Assembly: GCF_002999335.1 (NCBI RefSeq)
Contig: NW_020312220.1
Coordinates: 1-38,710 of the forward strand
Direction of reading: 5' to 3'
Origin: Cyclospora cayetanensis
Lineage: Eukaryota > Apicomplexa > Conoidasida > Eucoccidiorida > Eimeriidae
DNA length: 38,710 nucleotides
Position numbers and translations under genes: made by a program. The notes beneath the pieces were generated by a model. It ran no database searches. It was not told the origin of the DNA and saw nothing but the letters and a program-made list of their open reading frames with translations. Numbering within the stretch: position 1 is the first letter of the stretch; each line of letters opens with the position of its first letter. Shown here in pieces: positions 25,514 to 37,500 of the stretch.

Positions 25514-28500
25514 ATGAACGGCAACTGGGGTGGCGGCATGCCTGCCGCTGCCCCCACACCAGCCTGCTCCCCCAGTCAGAGGAAGATGTGTGACGAGGCA
25601 CGCGCTGCTGCCGCGTGGCTTTGGGTTCATTCGGAGGTTGCCGAAGCAGTCCAGCGCTTTGCAGAAGACCTTTCGGCCGTGCACAAACGAGGGCTCAGTG
25701 CAGCGGCAGCTCTCGACATCTGCCACCAGAGTGAAACTGGGAATTCGCGTGGCAATGCAGTGACTTGCGAGTCCGCTGCGGGTGGGGGGGCAAGGGACGC
25801 CCTTAACAGTTTGCTGCTCCTGTGCTCGGAGGCTGGAGCTGAGGCAGAGCGCTTCGCGTCTGCCTTGAAAATCGGAGTTATTCAGCCTGTAAACCAGGCG
25901 TTAGAGCCGCTGGCTCGCGCTGCAGATGCTGCAGGCCCTCCTGGCTTCCCCAACAAGCACATTTTGGGGGAACTTGCTCGAGGAGGAGATGTGCAGAAGG
26001 CAGCAAGGCGGCTGCAACTTGCCGAGGAGGAACTGACGGTGAGACGACCCCCTACTGGGTCGGGGAGGCTCACAATAGGGGGGCCAGTCGGTGTTTTTGG
26101 TAGTCGCTGTTTGTTGCCCATGATATGTGCTACGTGCCTCTACCTGCATGTGCACATATACTTTTGAGCTGTGCGCACTGTATGCGTTCATGTGCATCTG
26201 GCTGCTGCAGAAGGCGGAGGCGAGTTTGCAGGAGCTCAAGAGTTTGTTCGGCTCTTTTGTGAATTCCTCGTTGGAACAAAAGGCGACAGAACGAATTTCT
26301 CGCGCCTCGCGGCTGAAAGTCGCTGCCCAGGAAGCCTTGCAGCAGTCCTTGGCTGCAGACGCAGCGAAGCAGCCTCAGGATTCTGCCTCTTTAGCTCCGC
26401 ACCCCCTGTGCGTGCACAAAGGGCAGGCGTTTTCCTCCCCCGCCGCTGCCGCTGTGCCACCCTTTCCGCAGGCTCAATGCACTTTTAGAGCTTGGCAAAA
26501 GTCGAGCTACTGATTTGCGGGGGCTGGTGAGGCCATGAATGGTCTTCGGATCGTGCTTTTTCCAAGCGTTGATTGCTTGCCTGGCACCCTGTGTTGCTGC
26601 CTGCTGCCTCAGGACCCCCTTGAGGCTGCAGGGTGGTGCACGGCTGCTGATGGCGGGGAATAGCGAGCAGTGGTCTAAGGCTGGCAGTCAGAAGGCTGAA
26701 GAACATCACCGACGCGTTTCCACTGCAGTATTGCAGTCCATGCGAGCTGCGGGAAAGGTACTTGCAGCCTTAACACGGATGCGTGCAGCCCAGCGTTCAT
26801 TTGGATGAACGCTGGGCTGCATGCATCCGTGTCATTGCGCGTTTTATGCCTTTGCCATTGGCATAAAACACTGCTCTTCGCGACTCGCGTGTCGTTATAG
26901 AGTCCGCAGGAGGAGGGGCAGGAGGGGGGATCCACGCGCACGCGGCAGACTTCACAGACTCCATTCGCGAGGGGGAGGGGCTAATGCGTCTTGCTGCTCT
27001 CTGTGTTGTGTTGCGCTGCCTGCTTGTTTTCCTCCGACACGCGCAGGCAGCGCTGACGTCGCAGCAGCGTAGCACGGGGTTTGTCTTGCACTATGTCAAG
27101 GACCTGCAACTCTTTGCGGCGGCGGAAGTAGCCGCTGCAAGCGCTGCTGGCAGCTTTTTGGTGGAGGCGGAGGAGGACGTGTTGCCCCTTGGAGCGGCAG
27201 AGGATCTCATGTCTTGGCTGTATAGGCAGAATTCGGGTGCTCTGGGTGCCTCGCAGAAGCAGACAAGTAGGGCCGTAGATACAAAGCATGCAGCCTTCGG
27301 CCTGCCTGCCGCATGCAAAGGAGTCGTGCAAATAAATCGCGTAGCAGTGTGTTACCGACACCCGGTGGCTCTGACATGCGTGGTAGACTTTGAGGGGTGA
27401 TGTAAATGCGGGAGGTTGTCGCAGCCGTCCGGCTTTGAGGTCGCCTTCCCGATTCGAGGTTGGGGAGCTAGGAGAGGCGGCTGTGTGTTTGTGTGTTTGT
27501 AAGCGAACCACACTTGGAGTGCGGTGAGTGCAGTATTGAGTTTTTCACTGGGGCAGCACCTGTTGTCTGTGCTTTTGCGGGCTGTGCATGGCGTGTATTA
27601 GGCGAAGCCACTCTGAGGAACCTGTTGCTGCATCAGGAGAAGAAGCTCCAGGAGACGCTGGCGGAGAGAGACCTCCTGCACAGGCAAAACGAGAAGCAGC
27701 AGAAGGAGATAGAGGAGCTGAAGCGGCAGCAGAAGAAGGAGGAAGGGGCTGTTGCCGCTTCGGAGGATCTACGGGAGGCACGGCGGAAGCCGAGGAAGCA
27801 AGTGACGATACACCTGGCAGACGACGCGAGCGAGGACGCAACACAGTGCCAGCAGCAACAGCAGCAGCAGCAGCATCATGGTCATGGTCAGCACCAGGGG
27901 GGGGAGCAAGGGGAGCTGCACGGGAGGGCTAACGGTGGCGATGTTGCCACCAGCACGGCTCTGCAGCTCTCCGCAATCAATGCAGGCAATGCCGAGGGGG
28001 CCCCCTGGGGGGCCCCCTCTGATGCAAGCCCTCCCGCTGCAGGAAATTCGAGTGTCCGTCGACCAATAGAAATGGTGTGGGTGGATGTACAGTCGAGGTA
28101 TGAGGCGTTTCTTCTCTCTTTGACCCCTCTTTCTTTGCCTAGCACGTGGGATAGCGGCTACAAGCCAAAGCAGCAGCAGCATCATGAGCAGCAGCTTTCA
28201 GGGAGCGGGGAGGGATGCAGCGCATCGCCTTCGGCTGCCTTTGGCTTTGGAGGGGGGGAAGGTTCCTCGCGAGGAAGCGAGTTGCACTGGAGTGACCACA
28301 GCTTTGCCGCGTCGCTTGCTGCGGCTATTGAGTCTGCTGCTGACGCTGCCTTGCCAGCCTTTCTGGTGCGCTGCTGCCGTCTTGCCTCCACCGCTGCTGC
28401 TGCTGCTGCTCCGGCTAGCGATTCCAAGCCAGGCGCTTCTCGCAGCAACCGAACAAGTCGAATGTCTGTACACCTGGTGCAGCATCAGCTCCTCTCAAGC

Positions 28501-31500
28501 AGGCGACAGCAGCAGCAGCAGGAGAAGGCCGATAGCGGCACGCCGAGCTGTCTCCTGGACTGGAAGGAAGCGGATCTGCAAATGCTGGCTTACGAACTTG
28601 TGCTGCTTGCAGCCTATCACCACGCTCAGTATGCCGAGGCAGCAGCCTTGCTAGCAGATGAAGGGGAGGCAATGCTCGCTGCCGCTGCCACCGACAGGCT
28701 CAAACGCCCCCCGAGGGAAAACATGCAGCTTGCTGCAGCATCTGCTTCTGCTGCTGCTGCTGCTGCATCTCGACAGATGCGGCCTCCACGAAATTCATTA
28801 GCGCGAGCCATGTCTTTCAAACTCGGAGCACTGCATGGCAGTGAGACGCAACAACAGCAACACCAACAACAACAACTGCAACAACAACAGCAACAACAAC
28901 AGCAGCAACAACAGCAGCAACAGCAGCAACAACAACAACTGCAACAGCAACAGGCCATAGACGCTGTGGCAGAACGGGATTCCACAGCAGAGCTCCTGCC
29001 TCAAGGCTCAATAGGAGCTCCTGGATGCCTCCTTCGGAAGCAGCGGAAATCTCTGACGCGTGCTATGTCATTTAAGCATGCGACAGGCATGCACGCCAAA
29101 GACACAGAGCGGCAACAGCAGCAGCAGCAGCCACAACAGCCACAGCAGCCGGGCTCTCAGTTCGCTCATGCGGACTCCGTTACACCTGCGCGTGTCTCGA
29201 CGGTTGATTTGCTTGGTCCTTGCCATCCTTTCTCGCTGACATTAGAGGAATGGAGGCAGTGCCTTGCAGTAGGCAGCCAGCGAAAGGCTGCTGCAGCACG
29301 CCTTGACGTTCTTCCCATCCGGAATCGGCTGCATGCGGCGCTGCAGTGGCTGTCTCCGAGTCCGTTGCTGCAGAGATCTAACGAGGACGTGTTGCTGCAG
29401 CTGCTCCAGCTCACTCGAGTGTCCATCGAGTTGCCAAGCGCGAGCAGCAACACACTGCGTTGCCTCCTGACACCCGTGGCGGCAGACAGCGGCTTAGGGT
29501 CTGGCAGCCGCAGCACTTCGCTGCATCCATGCGATCTGCGCTTTCGCGTCTGCCGCCTCATGGAGGCGTGGCGTGTGTCCTCTTGTCCAGCGGCCTCTTT
29601 TGCGAGGATGCAGCTCCGGAAGAAGAAGCAGTCTCAGCAGCAGTCTCAGTCGCGCGGCAGGTTTCGTCATGGATCGGCTGCTGGAGCTACGACGGAGCGT
29701 TTAGACACCGCGCAAGGCGCACGCGGAGCTCTGCGTTGGCGGGCTGCCGCTCAACCGGCCACGGTGGGGGGGATCGATAGGAAAAAATCCTCAGAAAAAG
29801 CATCTCCAGCTTGCGGCAAGAGTGCGATTTGGCCTTCAGGATCGTCTGGAGAGGCAGAGGACTCAAGCCCGTCACAGCCGCAGCTAGCTGGTGATCTAGC
29901 GCCTCCTGCGCTGCTGCTGCAGTCGCCGACGCAAGAGAAGAGACGCGGCGGCAAGCGGCCTTCTGCCGCAGCAGCGGCAGCAGCAGCGTCGGAGGAGGAG
30001 AGGCAGACGCAATGTGCGCCTGTGTTTCGGTCCTTCGTGCAGCGGCAGCTCCAGCTCCTCTACGCAGCGGCCTTAACGCGGTGCGAACGTCTGCTGAAAT
30101 TTTTGCTGCCTTCCGGCGGCTCGTCGCTGCAGCACGCAACAACGGCGACGGCTGAAAACGAAGGAGGCCTTTTCTTCTTCGCCTCCTCGTCCTTGCAGTG
30201 GCGTCCAGTGCAGGTGCAGCAACTCTACGCACGTGAGCGAACCCGAAGCGACGAGGAAGCCTTCCTGTTTTTCTTGCAGTCTCTGCTGCGCTGTCAAGGC
30301 GAGATGACAGACTCCAGAAAAGGCGATCCCCAATGCCCTCCAGCCTTCCTTCTGTACTCAAAGGAGGAGACGGCGGCTGCGATCGCAGCCGCTGCGCAGC
30401 TGGAACTGCTGCCGCTGCGGCTGCTGTGCTGCTTTTACCACATTTTCGCCTGCGTCTTCGCGCTGCAACAGCTGCAGCGGCAGCAGCTGTGGGGAGACGA
30501 GGAAGCCTCCATAGGCCTCGAGGAAGTCTCCATATGCGTCACAGACTCGGGAGCCTCTGCAGGCACCGGCGAGGCAGAGATGCCCCTCTCGTGGGAAGTT
30601 CGCACTGAGCAGCGGGAGAGGGGTGGCTTGCAACTGCTGCAGCTGCTGCTGCACAACATGTCTCAGGCTGCTGCCCTAGACGCTGCTCTGCGCTGCACTC
30701 TTGCGGAGAGAGGCGTTAAAAATCCCCTCCTGAGAAAGCTCAGTGGAGACCACGAGCAGTTGCCTGCAGGGGAAGCGCAGCGGCTGCGCCGCATGCAAAG
30801 CCTCAAGCCTGTTAGCAACCTCCTGGAGGTCCCTCCTATCCGCAGCGACTGCGGCGGGGAGATTACAGAGGAATCCGACTGTACGAAACGCTTTCTTCCC
30901 ATGTGTCTTGTCGCCCTCTTGCTGCCTGTGGTCTCTACACGGCCTTCCTCTTCATGCCTTCCCAAAGCCTCCCCTTTTTGCCCAACATCATTACCGATAG
31001 ATAAATAGGCTTGCCTTTGCTGCCAGTGCAGGCCTATCTATATATATATATATATATATCTATCTCCCTGTCTATCTATATATATCTATCTCCCTGTCTA
31101 TATATATATATATATATATATATCTCCCTGTCTATCTACATATATCTATCTCCCTGTCTATCTACATATATCTATCTCCCTGTCTATCTATATATATCTA
31201 TCTCCCTGTCTATCTATATATTTCTGTCTCCCTGTCTATCAATTGATGGCTGCAAATAATTTTGGGAGAGCTGCAGGAAGTTTGCGCGCGAGTGCTTCGC
31301 GCCGACGATGGTGCCCCCCTGTTTGTGTGTGCTGCTTCTGCTCGTGCAGGTAGTGTGATTTCGGGGTCGGAGGTGGAGGAAGGCTGGCGCGTTGGATTCC
31401 CTTCTGTTCAGCAGGGGGGGACGAATGGACAGGGGCAGAGTGGTCTGCGTGCTGCTTTAAGGCGACCAACGTTGAAGGGTTTGCGGAGGCGCACGCTGCG

Positions 31501-34500
31501 AACGTTGGAGGGAGGCGCAAGCGCCTCCGGGAGGGCTGCTGCGGCTGCAGCAGCAGTTGCATGCGCGCTGCTCGCTGAGGACGAGCAGCAGAAGCGTCCC
31601 TTGTTGTGTCTGCCTCGCGAGGTTCAGTTGAGCGCCTACTGGTGCATGGATGTTCCTCTGCTGCTTTCCCTGTTGCTGCTGCTGGCGCGCTGCTGCTGCA
31701 CAGATGCCGCATCTCCGAACGGCCTGCAGCTGGACGCCCCCTCTTTGGTGCAAGCGTTGCTGCTTGTGGCTCACGCCGCGCAAGTGGGAACGGATCCCAC
31801 GACGCCTGCTGCCTTCGAAGAGGAGGCTGCGGGGATGGAGCGCTGCAAGGGGACGGCCTCCCCCTCGGCGTCGCTGCTGCTGCAGGCGTCTCGCGCTGGA
31901 AGCGGCTTCCCAGGACTGTCGCTAGAGTCGATTTCTGTGCTGATAGCCGCATGCATCTGGGGAGTAGCCAGCGCCGCACCCTCGCCAGCCGCTCTACCCC
32001 CGCACCAGCAGCAGCAGCACCAGCAGCAGCCGACGCTGCTGCTCCCGCAGGGAAAAGCAACGGCGTCTGCAGAAAAGCTGCTGCTGCTGCGGGAGGCTCC
32101 CCAAAGCTCCGCGCGATCCTCCAGCTCTGGCAGGGGGCCGCTCCCTCCAGCTGGTGCATCTCTCAACCCCCTGCCTTTCTCCCTCGCGTCGGAGAAAGAG
32201 AAGAAGAAACAGCAACAACAACAGCAACAGCGCGAGCTTCTTGAGCAGCTCATGGCTACGAACTTCAGCGTCGTGCCGCCCGCTCGGCCAGAACTCGTTG
32301 CGACTGCGCTAGAGGTTCTCAGCGACTTCAGCGGCTTCCTCAGACGGCCCTCTGCGCATGCAGATCCTGCGGCAGACCACGTCTCGTGGCTGCTAGCCAG
32401 CTCTGCCTCCAACGGAATCCTCGAGCAGACTGGGGAGGCGGGGGGACGGCCTCCTGTGCCTGCGAATTCCACCGCGCTTGCCTCCGCAGTGCATGCAGCA
32501 GAGGGAGTCGGAGGAGCCTTCGCTGCCCCGAGTGCTCGGCTGGGCTTGGGAACAGCGTCTTCTCCTCCGTCAGCAGCACGCATGCCCCCCTTTCTGGCAA
32601 CCACTCTCCAAGGCTTCACGACGCAGGAAGGAGGGGGTGCTCCTCGCGGTGGAAGCGGAGCCGCTGCTGCCTTCGAAGACGCTGCTGCCAGGCCTGGAAC
32701 TAACAGCCTCATGGACCTCATAAAGCGCGTGCGAGGGGAACGGCTAGCGCTGTGCATGCGCTCCTCCCTACAGCAAATTCCGCAGCAGCAGCAGCAGCGG
32801 CTACCCGACGACGAGGAGCAGGGGACAGGCAACGGCAGCCTCTGTGCAACAGAATCTGTCGTCACCTTCTCAGGCGTCCTCAGCGATCGTCTATGGCAGG
32901 GTGCAGACTGGTGGATCGTTCAGAAGGCTGCGGGGGGAGAGAACGCCAGTCAAATGCGTAAGGAACAACCCGATTCCCGTTGTGCATGACTTTAGGCTTC
33001 CTTCCTGCTTCTGCTTGCATGTCTGCCGCATAGTGTCTCATCACTCCTCAACCGTTCCCGCATGTATGGCCTTTGTAGTGGGCGGTCCAAGTTGCCTGGT
33101 TCCGCCTTCACACCTCCTCTTGAACAGGGCACCCCACAGACAGCAGCAAGAAAATACTGCCACTCGGAGGCAGCGTTTTCTCTCCCTGACTGCGTGCTCT
33201 GTTGAGGTGGCATGCCTCATCTGCTGCTGCTTATGTGCGTTTTGTGTTGTTCATGTATATATATATATATATATGTTTGTTGTGTATGTGTGTATATTGT
33301 ACATGTATGTGTATATTGTATACACGTATGTCTATTGTATATGAATTTCTATTGTGTATGTATGTGTATATTGTACATGTATGTGTATATTGTATACACG
33401 TATGTCTATTGTATATGAATTTCTATTGTATATGTATGTGTATATTGTATATGAATTTCTATTGTGTATGTACGGTGTGTTGTGTATGTGTGGCCGGCCG
33501 ACTGGTTCCGTGTGTGTGCGCTGTGGTAGTGACGGCTTTTCTGTTGTTGAGTCGATGTTTCGTTTTTGTGGGGCGTTCCAGAAGCAGCCGATGATCAGCT
33601 AGCTAGCTAGCTCGTTATCGCGTGTGCGTCTTTTTTTCTGAATTTTGGCGCGCTTCTTTGTGCTTGTTGCTGCTGCGAATGCTGTGCCGTGCGCGGCTGC
33701 TCGCACAGTCCTACGCAGGTGCAGGTGGGCAGCGCAGTGTTACGGGCTGTCTGCGTTGTTGCCTTCGCGCGTGGAGCTCCAGCAGCAAGAGATTGCGTCT
33801 GTGCAGCTTCTCGGCTTGGATTTTCTGTTGCAGTTGCAGTTGCAGCTGCAAAATTACCGGCGTCACTTCGAGCCGCAGGTTCTTTCGCAGGTCCTGTCGC
33901 TGTGGCAGTGCCTTGCGCAAAGGCTTTTGTTGCTTCCGCAGCCAGCATCAGCGTGTCTCCAAGACGTCTCTGGTGTCAGCAGAACACCCTCCAGCAGCGC
34001 GAGCATGACAGTTTCCAAAGACTGGAAGCGCCTCACCGTGCGCGCTTTGCAGCAGTCGATGGGCTTCCTGGCCGGTGTTTGCGGGGGTGAAGAGCAGAGG
34101 CTGCTGCAGGAGGGGGGAGAGGAACTGCTTTCTGGCGAGGCACCATCCTCCGACTGCGCCGCAGACGGCAGCAGTTGGGTGTGGGAGCTCTCTACCCTTT
34201 TAAGAGGCCCCTCTCCCCTCCACGACTGTCTGCGATGCTTTGTCTTCCGCTCGACAACTGCTGCTGCGAACGGCTATCTAGGGGTCCCCCTGCGGAGTCT
34301 CTTGCAGCTTTTGCGGAATGCAGACGCGCGTGCTGGCATTGGAGGGGGGGGCGAGCAGACAGAAAATTCTGCCGCTGTCGGCGAGGGAGAACATCTGGAC
34401 ACAAGAGCTACGCCTACCCTCCATCCCCTGGCGACAGGGGAAGCTGAGGAGGAGGAGAACGAGGTGCTGTGTAGCGTCGCTATCGGCATAGAGGCCCTCC

Positions 34501-37500
34501 TAGGGCACCTTCAGTCTGAGATCGTGCTGTACTCGGCAGTCTTCTCTCCCCTCTTGCCGCTTAAGGCTGCCGAGCATGCTCTTTTGATCCTCGCCGCTGC
34601 AAAAGCCGTCCTGCTGAGTATCGTTCCCCTAGTGCAACGCTGCACAGACAGCGCCGCTGAAGATGTCGAGGGAAGAGGCCTCCCCGCGAGAGGTGGGCGC
34701 GCTGTTCTCGGTGCTCTTGCTGCATTCGAGCGATTTGCAGATGAAGTAAGCTTTCGCTTTTCCCTGCCGCTCCTCTCGTATTTAGAGGGCCTACACCGCT
34801 CGCTTCCCTGATGCGATTTTCCGCTTCGAAGTTCATTCTCTTCTACTCGGCAGGCTCCCTCAGAGACAGCTTTGCTAAGGGGGGAAGAAGGGGGCTTTTA
34901 GACATGCGATGCAAGACGCACTTCCTTCGCTCACGGGAAGCCGCGGCTTTCTAGGGACTGTAGAGTGAAGCGTCACTCCCACTTTCCCGTGTGGCGTCGC
35001 ACTATGGCAAAATCTCTTCCTTACCCCCCTCACATTTGGAGAGGCTTAGCTGCTGAAGCTGGCTTGTAGTAACCCTGAGATGGATCGGTGTGTGTGTGTG
35101 TTGTGTGTGTGTTGTGTATGTATTGTATGTGTTGTGTGTGTGTTGTGTGTGTATTGTATGTGTTGTGTGTGTTGTGTGTGTCTTTTGTATGTATGTATGT
35201 GTATGTATGTATGTATGTGTATCTACCTATATATACATATCTATCTATCTATCTATGTTGTATGTGTGTGTGTCACGTATCTGAACTGCGTAGATGTTGC
35301 GTTATCGCTTTTGCAGCTTTTGCTGGGTGGAGTTCTGTGCGTCTCGCCTCCAGATGACATGCAGCAGCAGCAGCAACATGGCTTAGTTTCGGCTTTGGCG
35401 CCTCGCTTCTTCGCTGCATTTTCGCTGCACCTCAGCAGCTTGACAGATCTCCTTTCCCAAGCTTTTCTCAGAGATTCATTTTCCCCCGCCAACCCTCCGC
35501 ACGCGTTGTACAGCGCACAGGCCATTGATGGCTGGTGTTGCATTCACGGGGTAGTGGAAGCCTCCCTCGACTCGCTGCTACCTTTGAAGTGGTGAGCAGC
35601 AGGAGATGCGCAAACGCTTCCTGTCTCTGCCTCAGCAGCTCTGCTGGAGCTTATGTATGAAGGCGCTTGCATTTCTCTCTTGGGAAGAGAGCGACACACA
35701 CAAATACACACCTATACAAACGCACATGTACATATATACACCTGCACAAATATGCACATACATATACACACGAACACACATATACACATACATATACACA
35801 CCCATACAAACAGACACACACATATACACACCCATACAAACACACACATCTACACACCCATACATATACACGGGGTGGCCTCCTTCTGTGTATAGAGCAG
35901 ATAAGCTTTTTCTGGCAGGTGTGTGTGCTTCGCCTGGACTGTCAGTGTCCTTGCTGTTTTGCCTTACCGTGCGCAGTTTGTGCTTGAAGAGCGTAGCAAA
36001 TATATATATATATATATACATATATATATACATATATATCTGTGTATTTATATATATATATATATCAGGCATTTGGCCGTGAGCTGCGCAGATTGTGTAT
36101 GTGGATGCCTCTGGTATCTATCCTCAGGCTTATCCCGCGCTTACTGCAGTTTCTTTCGGAAATGTTTGCCGCCTTGTGCCGAAGTTTGGTAGATCCGTGC
36201 AGAGCTCAGAGCGAAGGCCCAGGGGAGTGGGGAGGCCGCCCTCTTCTGCCTCTGCTTGCTCTGAGGCAGCTGCAGCACGTCTCCTTCGAGGCACTTTTGG
36301 AAATACGTGACAGAAAGGCACTTTTATCGGATGCCCCTCTTGCCAACCACTTCCTCACGCTGCAGCGGACGGCTGAGGAACGCAGCAAGAAGCAGCACCG
36401 CAAGGCTAAGGGGTGTGTGTCTGTGCAGACGAGCCTTGGCAGGCACAGAGTAGCAGCCTGAGAGGCCTTCACATTGTTACACTTTTTGCTGCAAGCTAAC
36501 TCTCTGAAAGAAAAATGAGCGGCCAAGCTCATGGATGCCATCGCGTATCGTTGGTGGCTCTTCAGCCTCAATTCCATAGAGGAGGCGCACAGCTGCAGTT
36601 TCTGCGCGTCCGAGACACACACTTGATGACAACGTGCCATCGTGTGAAATTTCTTGTGCTGCTGCATTTTCTTGCAGCTGGCGGGGTCGTATGTCTCAAC
36701 TAGTCGCAGGCTGGGAGGAGGGCAAGCCTCCCCAAGGCCCCCTAGCCCGTGTCAACTCAGCCTATCTCTCAGGGGTAGACGGTAAGGAGACTCCTCCTGC
36801 TGCCTCCTTCGGCTTCCTTCTGCTGAGCTCGCACCCTTCAAACTTCGACAGACACGCATTGGAATAGAGCACACACGGAAAAGAAGCCATGACATTTCAA
36901 CACCCTTATGACATACATATATATATATATACGTGTGCATCTGTATGTGCTATGTGTGTTCGTGTATGTGCTATCTGTGTGTGCTACGTGTGTGTGTGTG
37001 CATCTGTATGTGCTATCTGTGTGTGCTACGTGTGTGTGTGTGTGTATCTGTATGTGATATATACATATATGTGTATGTATGTGCTATCTGTATGTGCTAC
37101 GTGTATGTGTTTTGTGTATGTGCTACGTGTATGTGTTTTGTGTATGTGCTACGTGTATGTGTTTTGTGTATGTGCTACGTGTATGTGTTTTGTGTATGTG
37201 CTACGTGCATGTGTTTTGTGTATGTGCTACGTGTATGTGTTTTGTGTCTGTTTCCTCTCCTGCGTGCAGACGACAATGCTAGCGGATCGAGTTTCGACAG
37301 CAATGCAGAGACCCCTGCGCAGACTACGAATGGTGTGTCTGAGCGTGTGGTGGCGGACCCGAGCAAGCACCGGCATCGCTCTGTTTTCCTCCGTTTGTTT
37401 GGTCCAAGTGGTAGCAGGGAGTCCTCTCTTGCGCGAGGCGGGCAGGGACGTGTGGATGCGGAAGCTGCGGGAGGAGGAGGGGTTGGCGACAATATGCGAG

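Noticed and set aside
26773..26869. Rho-independent-like terminator hairpin
   Set aside because: Bacterial terminators do not apply in a eukaryotic intron, and no U-run follows.
28626..29011. Poly-Cys, poly-Leu and poly-Val minus-strand frames
   Set aside because: Direct reverse-complement reads of the CAA/CAG tract.
31239..32865. Long minus-strand open frames (306 and 364 codons)
   Set aside because: Antisense shadows of the CAG/GCT-rich plus-strand exon. Cys, Leu and Ser runs are reverse reads of Gln and Ala codons.
37090..37250. Regular direct repeats resembling a CRISPR array
   Set aside because: Units are contiguous with no unique spacers, and the genome is eukaryotic.
36889..37268. 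Cys/Val/Tyr-rich repeated peptide, possibly a secreted repeat protein
   Set aside because: The DNA unit is 26 bases, so frames rotate. It sits between a good donor (36782) and acceptor (37267-37269) and is intronic.
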